From the IMG/VR virus record IMGVR_UViG_3300043431_000047, positions 1 through 39,906 of that record: a stretch of 39,906 nucleotides of DNA, one strand, 5' to 3'. Made by a program: the position numbers and the translations under genes. The notes under the pieces are model-generated. The model had not been told where the DNA came from. It saw only the letters and a program-made list of their open reading frames with translations, and made no database searches. This DNA is from a virus. How positions within the stretch are numbered: position 1 is the stretch's first letter; every line of letters begins with the position of its first letter. Shown in pieces: positions 7,139 through 15,315 of this stretch.

Positions 7139-7940
7139 AGAAAACACCCAAGTTCAGGTAGAAGAACAAGTTGATGCACCCGCAGTAGAACAACAGGAAC
7201 AACAATCAGCACCAGCGGATTCCCATGAGGAACAAGCTCGTGAACAAGGTTGGCGTCCAAAAGAAGAGTGGGATGGCGATCCAGAGAAATGGCGTCCTGC
7301 TAAGGAGTTTGTTGAGCGAGGTGAGCTTTTTGGTAAGATTGATTCCATGGGCAAAGAACTTAAAGAGACCCGCAAGGCTCTTAAGATGCTACAGGATCAC
7401 CATACTAAAGTAAAAGAAACCGAGTACAATCGAGCCGTAGTTGAATTGAAGGCTCTGCAAAAGAAGCATCTAGAAGAAGGCAACTCAGATGGTTATCTAG
7501 AAACCTCAGAGCTTCTCACAGATCTTAAGGCAGAGCAGAAAGCTCGTGAAGTTGCAGCAGAGATGACACCACAACAGCCACACCCAGACTTTGTTAGTTG
7601 GGTCAATAGCAATAAGTGGTACACCGCTGATGTAGAAATGCACGATTATGCCGATGCAGTGGGCCAACGATATGCCAGCAATAATCCTGGTATTGACCCC
7701 AACGCAGTTCTCAACTTTGTTTCAAAACAAGTTCGTAATCGGTTTAAAGAAAAGTTTCAGAACCCCAATAGGGGGAAGCCTTCACCAGTAGAAGGGTCAA
7801 ACGACACAAGACAACCCAAACAGGACTCTTTTAAGATGTCTGATGAGGAACGTAAGGTAATGAATACCTTTGTTCGTACAGGTGTTATGACAGCAGATGA
7901 CTATATTACACAAGTAAAAGCCATGAGAGGTGTTAAATGA
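7131..7940 (+). CDS. Scaffolding protein (probable)
   Basis: The 269-residue protein is highly charged, with a Glu/Gln-rich disordered start, a conserved-looking GWRPKEEWDGDPEKWRPA segment near 40-57, and coiled-coil helices around 70-145. The second half is mixed and polar with a basic end. This composition and its place between portal and capsid genes are typical of podovirus scaffolding proteins, which shape the prohead and then leave. It overlaps both neighbours by a few bases. No protease motif is visible. The assignment is by pattern and position. Confidence 0.75.
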   Translation: MSEENTQVQVEEQVDAPAVEQQEQQSAPADSHEEQAREQGWRPKEEWDGDPEKWRPAKEFVERGELFGKIDSMGKELKETRKALKMLQDHHTKVKETEYNRAVVELKALQKKHLEEGNSDGYLETSELLTDLKAEQKAREVAAEMTPQQPHPDFVSWVNSNKWYTADVEMHDYADAVGQRYASNNPGIDPNAVLNFVSKQVRNRFKEKFQNPNRGKPSPVEGSNDTRQPKQDSFKMSDEERKVMNTFVRTGVMTADDYITQVKAMRGVK

Positions 7941-8326
7941 GTAGAGTACAAGAAAAGCGTGTAGCACGCAAGCCAATGTTTCAACGGGGTCCACAGAGTA
8001 TCACTGGCGATAAGGACCCAGATTTCGAGTACCGCTTTGTTAACGATACCGGTAGTCGAGTAACCAACTTCCAATCCGCTGGTTATGAACTCGTCCAAGA
8101 TGAGTCCATTGTGGTTGGAGATTCTCGTGTTTTTGACCCCTCGGATTTGGGATCTGCTAAATGTGTTACCAGTAATGATGGAACTAAATCATACCTAATG
8201 CGTATTAAAAAGGAATGGTACAAGGAAGATCAGACTGCGAAACAATCACAGATCGACGAAACTGAGAAGGCAATGAAAACCGATGCCTCCCGTGCTTCTG
8301 ATTACGGTTCATTTAAGGTGAACTAA
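7937..8326 (+). CDS. Unknown head-region protein
   Basis: The 129-residue protein begins with a basic stretch and contains FEYRFVNDTGSRVTNFQSAGYELV, a pattern seen in small phage proteins encoded upstream of capsid genes. The C-terminal third is a charged helix. It is coupled to the scaffold gene by ATGA. The function is unknown; a minor head or assembly role is inferred from position only. Confidence 0.65.
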   Translation: MSRVQEKRVARKPMFQRGPQSITGDKDPDFEYRFVNDTGSRVTNFQSAGYELVQDESIVVGDSRVFDPSDLGSAKCVTSNDGTKSYLMRIKKEWYKEDQTAKQSQIDETEKAMKTDASRASDYGSFKVN

Positions 8327-8378
8327 TAACAACTAAACACGGGGAGCATCTCAATAATTCTGAAAGGAAATAAAGAGT

Positions 8379-8954
8379 ATGGCTAACATCTCTAAAATCG
8401 CTGGCTTTAAGCCAGTAAAGCATATTAGTGGCTCCCCCTATTCTGGTCAAGCTAACATTTATGCCGTAGTCAGTGGTACTAAACTAGTCCCTGGTGACTT
8501 GGTTAAACTGACTGGTGCTGCATCACAGAATGGTATCGCAGAAGTCTCTGCCGCTACTAATGATGCCGCCGTTCTTGGTGCTGTTGTTGGTGTTGTTCCA
8601 GCAAAGATGGACCCTGTAACTGGTCGTATGTCTGGTGGTTCTATTTCACTTGACACTCCTGTATCCGTTACTGGTGGCGCAACTGCTGCGTATGTACTCG
8701 TTGCAGATGCACCAGACATTGTTTATGAGGCCCAGAAAGCTACCTTCTCCGCCGCTGATGTAGGAACCACTGGTGGTTTCGACTTCACTGGTACTGTTGG
8801 TGGTGATGCAACTACTGGCACCTCGTCTTTCGCTATTACTGACACCGCCACTGGCGTTGTTCAGGTTCTCGGCCTAGTTCAGCGTGTTGATAATGAGTCC
8901 GGCGCATATGCCAAGGTACTCTGCCGCATCACCAATAACAACTTCGCCCTATAA
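8379..8954 (+). CDS. Probable head decoration or stabilisation protein
   Basis: The 191-residue protein is rich in Gly, Ala, Thr and Val, with beta-strand pattern and few charged residues in the middle, as in capsid-binding proteins. The start, MANISKIAGFKPVKHISGSPY, resembles proteins encoded just before major capsid genes in several podoviruses. AAAGGA precedes the ATG. It sits 17 bases before the capsid gene in the same strand. Decoration is the best guess. Confidence 0.6.
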   Translation: MANISKIAGFKPVKHISGSPYSGQANIYAVVSGTKLVPGDLVKLTGAASQNGIAEVSAATNDAAVLGAVVGVVPAKMDPVTGRMSGGSISLDTPVSVTGGATAAYVLVADAPDIVYEAQKATFSAADVGTTGGFDFTGTVGGDATTGTSSFAITDTATGVVQVLGLVQRVDNESGAYAKVLCRITNNNFAL

Positions 8955-8971
8955 TTAGGAAAGGATAAATA

Positions 8972-9886
8972 ATGTCAGGCATTATCACTTCTAGCTCGTT
9001 TGCTAAACTTCTCTGGCCAGGTCTTAACTCCATCTACGGTAAGGAGTATGCAGACTATCCCGTTGAATGGGACAAGCTCTTCGAGAAGAATTCCTCTGAT
9101 CGTGCATACGAAGAGGATCTCGGTCTAAGCTCATTCGGTCTTGCTTCAGTCAAGAACGAGGGCGCTCCAATCACTTATGACTCAGAGCGTCAAGGCTTCA
9201 CCTCACGGTACAACCATGTTGTGTATGCACTTGGTTTTATCATCACCCGCGAAATGTATGAAGATGACCAGTACGGTAAAGTCGGTGCCCAAAAGGCAAA
9301 GGCTCTTGCCCGTTCTATGCGTCATACTAAGGAAATCGTTGGTGCTAACATTTATAACCGTGCCTTCGCTGGTTCTGGTTTCCTAGGTGGCGATGGCAAG
9401 ACCCTGCTTGCTTCCGATCACCCCAATGTTGCTGGTGGTTCTTTCTCCAACGTCATTGGCACTGCTGCTGACCTGTCCGAAGCTGCTCTTGAACAAGCCG
9501 TTATCGACATCGCGGGTTTCCGTGATGATCGTGGTCTGCTCATCGCTGCTAAGCCAGAGAAGCTCGTCATTCCTTACCAACTCCAGTTTGAAGCTAAGCG
9601 GATTCTTGGTTCTGATGGTCGTGTCGGTACTGATCTAAATGATCCTAACGTCCTCAAGGATATGGGTATCTTTAGTAATGTCATTACCAACCACTACCTC
9701 ACCGATGCAGATGCTTGGTTCATTCTAACTAGCGTTAAGGATGGTCTCAAGTACTTTGAGCGTCGTGGTGATCAGTTCGAGATGGACAATGACTTCGATA
9801 CCGAGAACGCTAAGTACAAGGCTACTGCTCGTTACTCCTTTGGCTGGAGCGATCCACGCGCAATCTATGGTTCGGCTGGTGCCTAA
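8972..9886 (+). CDS. Major capsid protein
   Basis: The 304-residue protein is probably the main shell subunit with an HK97-type fold. It has the expected order: a helical N-terminal arm, an E-loop-like segment (GAPITYDSERQGFTSRYNH), a long spine helix region (GKVGAQKAKALARSMRHTKE), and a C-terminal beta-rich end with RYSFGWSDPRAIYG, like other Mu-type capsid subunits. It has a strong Shine-Dalgarno site (AAAGGA), dense common-codon usage, and a hairpin directly after it, all fitting high expression. It lies between scaffold and decoration genes. Confidence 0.85.
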   Translation: MSGIITSSSFAKLLWPGLNSIYGKEYADYPVEWDKLFEKNSSDRAYEEDLGLSSFGLASVKNEGAPITYDSERQGFTSRYNHVVYALGFIITREMYEDDQYGKVGAQKAKALARSMRHTKEIVGANIYNRAFAGSGFLGGDGKTLLASDHPNVAGGSFSNVIGTAADLSEAALEQAVIDIAGFRDDRGLLIAAKPEKLVIPYQLQFEAKRILGSDGRVGTDLNDPNVLKDMGIFSNVITNHYLTDADAWFILTSVKDGLKYFERRGDQFEMDNDFDTENAKYKATARYSFGWSDPRAIYGSAGA

Positions 9887-9894
9887 TTAACTCA

Positions 9895-9914
9895 ATAGGG
9901 GCTTCGGCCCCTAT
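9895..9914 (+). terminator. Perfect hairpin with UUCG loop after the capsid gene
   Basis: ATAGGGGC-TTCG-GCCCCTAT is an eight-pair stem with an extra-stable UUCG tetraloop, nine bases after the capsid stop codon. No T-run follows, so it is more likely an mRNA-stabilising element or a partial attenuator than a full terminator. Confidence 0.75.
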
Positions 9915-9931
9915 ATAGAAAGGAATTAATT

Positions 9932-10339
9932 ATGGCAGCTTATGGTATTGGTCCAGCAGGTGTAACTACAATTACACCAGCAGCACGGGACCCGTATGTA
10001 AAGATGGGTGTTCTAGAAGTAGCAGACGGTTCTACCGGATTCGCCGCTTTCGGTCTACCTAAGTACGCTGTGGTTGTTGGTGTCTACGCAATCTCAGCAG
10101 GTGCAAATACAACCCAAACCATTAACGTCGGTTTCACAAATGGTGGTGTTGAACTTGTTGATACTTATGCACCGAACTCCACAGGTTATGCCGCGATTGG
10201 CGGTACTGATACTGGAGCATCTGTAGGTGTTCAACTAACATCAGATAAGACTGTGTATCTCAAGGCTAGCGCAACGCTAACCAGTCGGGTTATTGTCAAG
10301 GTGGAATACATCATCCCACCACAAGGTCTGAGTCTGTAG
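9932..10339 (+). CDS. Probable capsid-associated or decoration protein
   Basis: The 135-residue protein has a beta-rich, low-charge composition (Gly, Ala, Thr, Val). It follows the major capsid gene and precedes a strong terminator, so its transcript level should match that of the capsid. AAAGGA lies seven bases before the ATG. No fold is recognised; it may be a head fibre base, decoration protein or small virion protein. Confidence 0.6.
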   Translation: MAAYGIGPAGVTTITPAARDPYVKMGVLEVADGSTGFAAFGLPKYAVVVGVYAISAGANTTQTINVGFTNGGVELVDTYAPNSTGYAAIGGTDTGASVGVQLTSDKTVYLKASATLTSRVIVKVEYIIPPQGLSL

Positions 10340-10346
10340 TAAACCC

Positions 10347-10390
10347 ATAGGGGGTAGATTGTGTAACAGCAGTTTACCCCCTATTTTTTT
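10347..10390 (+). terminator. Rho-independent terminator after the capsid genes
   Basis: ATAGGGGGTA at 10347-10356 pairs perfectly with TACCCCCTAT at 10375-10384, with an 18-base loop, and runs into seven T (10384-10390). It sits eight bases after a stop codon. I see no promoter between it and the next gene at 10402, so downstream genes need read-through. It probably sets a lower expression level for them than for the capsid. Confidence 0.88.
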
Positions 10391-10401
10391 GAGGAAAAAT
10401 A

Positions 10402-10710
10402 ATGCGTCCACAAGTAATAAGCAAGACAGGTACAGGAACAACGGCGTGGATTCCAGTAGACTATAAACAAAGTCCATTCAATGTCGGACTCGGCGTTGTT
10501 GTTGATGGCACGATCACCTATAATATCGAACACACGTTTGATGATGTGTTTGATACTACTGTAACACCCACAGCTTTCATCCACTCAGTTCTTACAGCAC
10601 AGACTGCAAATAAGGATGGGAACTATGCTTTCCCAGTGCGCGCTGTGCGTATTAACAACACCGCTGGTACTGGTAGCACAACACTTACTCTCCTACAAGG
10701 ACTCCGATAA
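10402..10710 (+). CDS. Small virion-region protein
   Basis: The 102-residue protein has beta-strand pattern with many Thr, Val and Gly, and few charges. GAGGA lies six bases before the ATG and directly after the terminator T-run. It may be a structural protein of the virion surface; similar short proteins follow capsid genes in many phages. Function unknown. Confidence 0.6.
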   Translation: MRPQVISKTGTGTTAWIPVDYKQSPFNVGLGVVVDGTITYNIEHTFDDVFDTTVTPTAFIHSVLTAQTANKDGNYAFPVRAVRINNTAGTGSTTLTLLQGLR

Positions 10711-11183
10711 TGAACCTACAAGACATTGCTGATTTTATTGATCTTGTTAAAAATCCAGCCAAGTATGAAACAGTACTTAAGCGATTTCAAGATGAACAGG
10801 GTAGGCTAAATGCTGCTATCGAGACTGTTGGAAAAGCCTCTGAGCTAGACAAACTACGCAAGTCCGTTGAAAAGGAAGCTGAAAAAAATGAAGCTGCTTA
10901 TGTTGAGAAAGTAAAGGCTGCAGAAGCTCGTTTAGAAGCCCAATTTGTTATCGCTGCCGCAGCACAAGCCACTGCTGATGAAGCCAATGAAACTGCCAGG
11001 GCTCTCCTGTCGGAAGCCCAGGTTACCAAAGAGGATGCACTGAAACTACAAGCATCCTTTGAGGGTCGTGATAAATCCTTGAGTAAATCAGAAGAGTCCC
11101 TCAAACAACGACAAGCAAAAGCAGAATCACTTATCGTTGAATACAACGAAAAGCTTGCTAAGCTACGCTCAGTAATGGGTTAA
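10710..11183 (+). CDS. Coiled-coil protein of unknown role
   Basis: The 157-residue protein is nearly all helix, rich in Ala, Glu and Lys, with heptad-like spacing from about residue 20 to the end. It has no membrane segment. It is coupled to the gene before it (TAATG). Such proteins in this position are usually small virion or assembly proteins. Confidence 0.6.
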   Translation: MNLQDIADFIDLVKNPAKYETVLKRFQDEQGRLNAAIETVGKASELDKLRKSVEKEAEKNEAAYVEKVKAAEARLEAQFVIAAAAQATADEANETARALLSEAQVTKEDALKLQASFEGRDKSLSKSEESLKQRQAKAESLIVEYNEKLAKLRSVMG

Positions 11184-11184
11184 T

Positions 11185-11424
11185 ATGAGTGTCTCTATCT
11201 ACCATCGTAATGATTCTAATGTGGATCTACGTTTGGATGAAGCTAGTGCCACAATCACATACTTAGGAGTGGCTGCCATAGACTCATTAGAATCAGCCCC
11301 AGTATGGCAGATCAGGAAGTTTGACCTTACTGGTGGTATTAGCGTTCGATGGGCTGATGGAAATGCTAACTTTGATAATGTCTGGGATGACCGGGCAACA
11401 ATCACATATACAAGAGGAACATAA
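11185..11424 (+). CDS. Small virion-region protein
   Basis: The 79-residue protein has alternating strand pattern and aromatic residues (VWQIRKFDLTGGISVRWADG). It starts one base after the preceding stop and ends directly before the next ATG. Similar short proteins occur before tail fibre modules in other phages. Function unknown. Confidence 0.65.
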   Translation: MSVSIYHRNDSNVDLRLDEASATITYLGVAAIDSLESAPVWQIRKFDLTGGISVRWADGNANFDNVWDDRATITYTRGT

Positions 11425-11859
11425 ATGCCTACAGCTTCATATGTAAAAATCACATCTGCTAACGAAGACCTAGCAGAAGGTATCAATTGCGGTACGGATA
11501 CTTGGGCTATTGCCCTAACCAACACTGTACCTGGTTCTAAAGTCTTCACATCAGGTACTACTGACCTAGCAACCTCAGGTGGTTATACCGCTGGCGGGGC
11601 TACTGTATCAGTTACTTCTTCTGGTATGAACGCCTCAGACTTTGTACTTGTCCTAGCCGATCCGGCAGTCTGGACTGGTTCTGGAGGTGGCTTCACTTTC
11701 CGCTACGCAATCTTGGTTAATAAGACTGTACTTCAGGGTGCTCAGGGTACTAACGTAGCTTACTGGGATTATGGTTCAAGTCAGGCTGTTGCTGCTGGCG
11801 AGACTGTTACAGTAGACCTAGATCAAACTGCTTCAGTGGGTGTGTTTAAGATTACCTAA
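11425..11859 (+). CDS. Small virion protein with beta-rich composition
   Basis: The 144-residue protein is rich in Thr, Ser, Ala, Gly and Val, with a GGYTAGGATVSVTSSGM stretch and an ending of DLDQTASVGVFKIT. This pattern is common in phage surface proteins encoded near fibres. It starts immediately after the preceding stop. Codon use here is still that of the phage's AT-leaning genes, unlike the next gene. Specific function unknown. Confidence 0.6.
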   Translation: MPTASYVKITSANEDLAEGINCGTDTWAIALTNTVPGSKVFTSGTTDLATSGGYTAGGATVSVTSSGMNASDFVLVLADPAVWTGSGGGFTFRYAILVNKTVLQGAQGTNVAYWDYGSSQAVAAGETVTVDLDQTASVGVFKIT

Positions 11860-11867
11860 GGATTTCT

Positions 11868-12719
11868 ATGGGACTTTATGTACCTTCAGCAGGCGACTTC
11901 AAGTGGTGGGCCAGCAATGGGGCATCACGCCCTGCTGCGACCTACGGAACCGCGCTGACACCGGGCACTGCACCGACATTCGGTAGCTGGACTCAGTTGA
12001 TGAGCGGGGCGACGGTTGCTCAAGATGTCTTTGGCATTACGATCAACTTCAACTCGTTCTCTACCTCGGCGACCACGCGCAACGTGCTGGTCGATATTGG
12101 GGTTGATAACGCAGGCGGAACAAGCTACCGGACGGTGATCCCGTACCTGATTGGTGGCCACGCCGCGCCCTATACCGTCGGTTCCGGTGGTCAGTGGTAC
12201 TACTTCCCGCTGTTCATCAAGGCGGGTTCCAGCATCGCAGCACGCGCCATGGGCAACGTGGTCACGGCGGGTCGTTGCATGATTACCGTATTCGGCCAGC
12301 CAAAGCGGCCTGATTCGGTACGTGTCGGCAGCCGGGTGTTTTCCTTCGGCGAAGATACGACGAATGCTATAGGCACTGCCGTTACGCTTGGAACAACAGG
12401 CGACGGTGCTTGGGCGCAAGCAGGATCGGCAACACCGATGCCGTTGTGGTGGTGGCAAACAGGCTACACCTGCGCCGATACCACGATGACTGCCGCGATG
12501 ATTCACCTGGATTGCAGCGCGGGAGATGCAACGAACAAAAAAATTCTCATTCAGGACAGCCCGCTGGTCACCACCTCCGCAGAGCAGATCAGCAACCTGC
12601 CAACGACAGTGGGTTGCGTGGCGAACGTGGCGGCTGGACAAAATGTGTATGTGCGTGGGCAGTCAAGCGCCACGGCGGATTCAACCCCGACGATGATGGC
12701 ATGGGGGCTTGGAGGGTAA
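11868..12719 (+). CDS. GC-rich virion-surface protein of unknown role
   Basis: The 283-residue protein is beta-rich and low in charge, with many Thr, Gly, Ala and aromatic residues, as in phage surface or fibre-associated proteins. Its DNA is much richer in G and C than its surroundings; a sample line at 12241-12300 has 38 of 60 GC, against 19 of 60 at 13141-13200. The shift begins a few codons into the gene, so the ribosome binding site and start look native and the rest foreign. A 238-codon antisense ORF here is an effect of this composition. The function is not known. Confidence 0.65.
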   Translation: MGLYVPSAGDFKWWASNGASRPAATYGTALTPGTAPTFGSWTQLMSGATVAQDVFGITINFNSFSTSATTRNVLVDIGVDNAGGTSYRTVIPYLIGGHAAPYTVGSGGQWYYFPLFIKAGSSIAARAMGNVVTAGRCMITVFGQPKRPDSVRVGSRVFSFGEDTTNAIGTAVTLGTTGDGAWAQAGSATPMPLWWWQTGYTCADTTMTAAMIHLDCSAGDATNKKILIQDSPLVTTSAEQISNLPTTVGCVANVAAGQNVYVRGQSSATADSTPTMMAWGLGG

Positions 12720-12720
12720 G

Positions 12721-13065
12721 ATGGCAATCACTGAATACAAAACGGGTTCTGCTTCGATCGGCGCGACCGAATACTCGATCATCACCCCCGGCACAACGCT
12801 GGCCAATGACACCACGGATGGCGTCTTTCAGGTGTTCCTCGACTTCTCCGCGATGGCTGGCGGCGATGAATACCTAATCCAGATTTATGAAAAATGCACT
12901 TCAGGCGGCACAAAGCGAGTAATCTACGCCTCGACGCTGGAAGGTGCACAGTCCGGCCTATGGGTATCTCCATCACTAATTCTGATGCATGGCTGGGATG
13001 TGACCATAGACAAGATTGCTGGTACCGATAGGACGATTGCTTGGTCCGTTAGACAGGTAGCTTAA
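12721..13065 (+). CDS. Small GC-rich virion-region protein
   Basis: The 114-residue protein follows the previous gene by one base, with GGAGG five bases before the ATG at 12721; an in-frame TTG at 12709 is unlikely. It has a strand-rich pattern (KTGSASIGATEYSIITPG, TIAWSVRQVA) resembling small phage proteins encoded beside fibre genes. It belongs to the same GC-rich block, which fades out near its 3' end. It was probably acquired with its neighbour as one cassette. Function unknown. Confidence 0.6.
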   Translation: MAITEYKTGSASIGATEYSIITPGTTLANDTTDGVFQVFLDFSAMAGGDEYLIQIYEKCTSGGTKRVIYASTLEGAQSGLWVSPSLILMHGWDVTIDKIAGTDRTIAWSVRQVA

Positions 13066-13066
13066 T

Positions 13067-14818
13067 ATGTCATGGGCTTTTCAGCCCCTACTGCCTGGGG
13101 GTGCACAGCAGTTAAGTGGCTCCTTGGGAGCATATACATTAACTTGTTTAGGAGGATCATATAGTCTTACTGGTAGTAATGCTAATATAACTTTTGTTGG
13201 TATTAAACCAGAAGTTATTAGTACTACAACACTTGTGCTAGGGACAAGTGCAACGCCAGGTGCACAGGCAATTACGGTTCCTGCTGATGCTCAAGTTGTT
13301 GTTGTTACTTCCCGTAATTACTCTGCGTCAGGTGCAGATTTATCCCTGACAAGCAACTTTACTGGTACTTTTACTACCACACAAGATAGTAACGGTGGCA
13401 CAGAGAGAACGACAGTTTCACATGCTGTTGTTAGTAGTACAGGCTCTAAGACAATAACCCCTGTATGGACAAATGCTCCGGCAGAAGGTCCGTTGTTTTT
13501 TATCACATTCATAAAGAATGTAAATACCAGTGATTATTACAGAGCTTCAGATGCAATAGCATTAGATTCCTCTGGTAGCACTGCTTCAAGGACTGTTGCT
13601 TCAACGGCTAATGATCTTGTACTGGCTCTTGAAAGCCATTATGATGCTGGTCAAGCAATACCTGGAACTGTTTCTGGTTGGACATCAATATCAACTCAGG
13701 GCAATAATTCTGAAGGTGGTAGGTTAAGTACAGCGGACTCGCCTGGTGCAAGCACAACAACCTTCACTGGTGGATCTACAAGTTATGATGGTGTTTCCAT
13801 CATAGCAATTAAACCAAATGTTGGAGGTGCTTATACACTTACCGCACAAGGTGGTTCTTACACATTAACAGGATCTAGTGCTGTACTCAAACGTAGCAAG
13901 TACTTAGCTGCTTCCGGTGGTTCATATACGCTCACAGGTGCGCAGGCTGTAATAACCTATACACCAACGGCTGCTAACTATTCTTTTATTTTGTCTGGTG
14001 GTAGCTACACACTAACTGGAGCTAGCGCAACACTATCTAGGAATAGAAAACTCACGGCTAGTGGTGGTGCCTATACCATAAGCGGTGCTAACGCGACTCT
14101 GTTACGATCCAAGCGCATTACTGCTAATGGCGGTTCTTACACTGTTTCTGGTGCTAGCGCAAACCTGCGCAGGTCTCATTTGTTGGTTGCTCAAGGTGGT
14201 GTTTATACATACACTGGGCAGCAAGTAACAATTACATATACAGCAGGGGCTATTAATTATACCCTGACTTGTAATGGTGGTTCCTATGTAGTAAATGGTG
14301 CTTCTGCCGTACTTAGTCGCAATAGGAAATTAACTGCCTCTAGTGGTTCATACTCTGTAACGGGCGCTTCTGCCATTCTATCTAGAAATAAGAAGCTAAC
14401 AGCAAGTGGTGGTAGTTACACTGTTACTGGTGGTACAGCTACTTTACTTAGGTCTAAGGTACTTACCCTACAAGGTGGCTCATACAACCTCACAGGTGCC
14501 TCTACTACACTACTGAGGAGCAAAGTTCTTGTCGCTTCTGGTGGTGTTTATAGCTTAGCTGGGCAGTCAGCAATCCTTAGTCGTAACCGGATGCTTGTAG
14601 CTCTTAGTGGTTCTTATAGTTACCAAGGATCTAGTGCTATAATAACAAAAACCTCTGCCGGTGGTTATCCAGCAGAAGAAGATGTGTTACTCGGAGTTGT
14701 TTATGGCGCTAGTGGGGAATACACAGGTACTCTAGATATTGGTAAGAAGTTTAGAATTGACATAGCAACAGGGAATATAGTTATGATTATTGATGAAGGT
14801 AAGGTGATGTCGCTATGA
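13067..14818 (+). CDS. Repeat-built surface protein, adhesin-like
   Basis: The 583-residue protein contains about thirteen copies of a unit close to A-S-G-G-S-Y-T-L-T-G-A-S-A-x-L-x-R-x-K-x-L-T. One copy is near residue 28, and twelve run from about residue 258 to 525. Most are 22 residues (66 bp); two are longer, with a YTPTAANYSF-type insertion. Residues about 45-245 form a separate non-repeat domain, and the end (DIGKKFRIDIATGNIVMIID) is another. The regular Gly-Tyr-Thr pattern suggests stacked beta structure on the virion. It lies between the GC-rich pair and an HNH gene, in the fibre region. A host-binding or stalk role is inferred. Confidence 0.6.
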   Translation: MSWAFQPLLPGGAQQLSGSLGAYTLTCLGGSYSLTGSNANITFVGIKPEVISTTTLVLGTSATPGAQAITVPADAQVVVVTSRNYSASGADLSLTSNFTGTFTTTQDSNGGTERTTVSHAVVSSTGSKTITPVWTNAPAEGPLFFITFIKNVNTSDYYRASDAIALDSSGSTASRTVASTANDLVLALESHYDAGQAIPGTVSGWTSISTQGNNSEGGRLSTADSPGASTTTFTGGSTSYDGVSIIAIKPNVGGAYTLTAQGGSYTLTGSSAVLKRSKYLAASGGSYTLTGAQAVITYTPTAANYSFILSGGSYTLTGASATLSRNRKLTASGGAYTISGANATLLRSKRITANGGSYTVSGASANLRRSHLLVAQGGVYTYTGQQVTITYTAGAINYTLTCNGGSYVVNGASAVLSRNRKLTASSGSYSVTGASAILSRNKKLTASGGSYTVTGGTATLLRSKVLTLQGGSYNLTGASTTLLRSKVLVASGGVYSLAGQSAILSRNRMLVALSGSYSYQGSSAIITKTSAGGYPAEEDVLLGVVYGASGEYTGTLDIGKKFRIDIATGNIVMIIDEGKVMSL

Positions 14819-15315
14819 GCAAAAATCATTATGTATCTGGTGATTGGAATATTACCAAGTGCTGTTCTGTTTGTAAAGAAGAAAAGTCTTTAGACAACTT
14901 CTATAAACAGGTGGATGGTAAATGTGGTGTTGCTTCTCGTTGTAAACCCTGTTTATTAGAAGCAAATAAGAAACATATGAAACCAGAAAAACAGAAAGAA
15001 TACACGGAAAACTGGCGAAACAAAGCAAATAATCGAGAGCTGTCTAGACAAAGCACCAGAACATGGAGAAGAAATAATCTACCTTATGATGCTTTTCGTG
15101 CTGCCACATATAGAGCAGAAAAAGCAAAACGTACTCCAAGTTGGTCTGACCTTCCTAAAATAAAAGCTTTGTATTTAGGTTGTCCTATAGGTTTCCATGT
15201 AGATCATGTTATACCTTTACGTGGTAAACTAGTCTCAGGATTGCATGTTGAAAATAATCTTCAGTATCTTCCGGCACAACATAATTTAAGCAAGAGGAAC
15301 ATATACCATGTCTAA
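14815..15315 (+). CDS. HNH endonuclease with zinc finger (second copy)
   Basis: The 166-residue protein has an N-terminal four-Cys zinc finger (C16/C17, C20, C43, C46), a basic helical middle, and an HNH domain: FHVDHVIPLRG with D130-H131, and QHNLSKRN at 155-162. It is a free-standing, probably homing-type nuclease. Its first 14 residues, MSKNHYVSGDWNIT, closely match the start of the next gene (MSKNYYVSGEFNVT), so it appears to carry that gene's original start. Its K-R-N codons, AAG AGG AAC, form the Shine-Dalgarno site of the next gene, whose ATG lies in its last His codon. Confidence 0.85.
   Translation: MSKNHYVSGDWNITKCCSVCKEEKSLDNFYKQVDGKCGVASRCKPCLLEANKKHMKPEKQKEYTENWRNKANNRELSRQSTRTWRRNNLPYDAFRAATYRAEKAKRTPSWSDLPKIKALYLGCPIGFHVDHVIPLRGKLVSGLHVENNLQYLPAQHNLSKRNIYHV

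Noticed and set aside
11925-12641. A 238-codon ORF on the - strand
   Set aside because: It lies opposite a better + strand gene in the GC-rich block, has an Arg/His/Cys-rich shadow composition and no Shine-Dalgarno context.
13840-14640. Regular 66-bp repeats that could suggest a CRISPR array
   Set aside because: The repeats stay in one reading frame, differ from each other, have no unique spacers and encode a regular protein motif.
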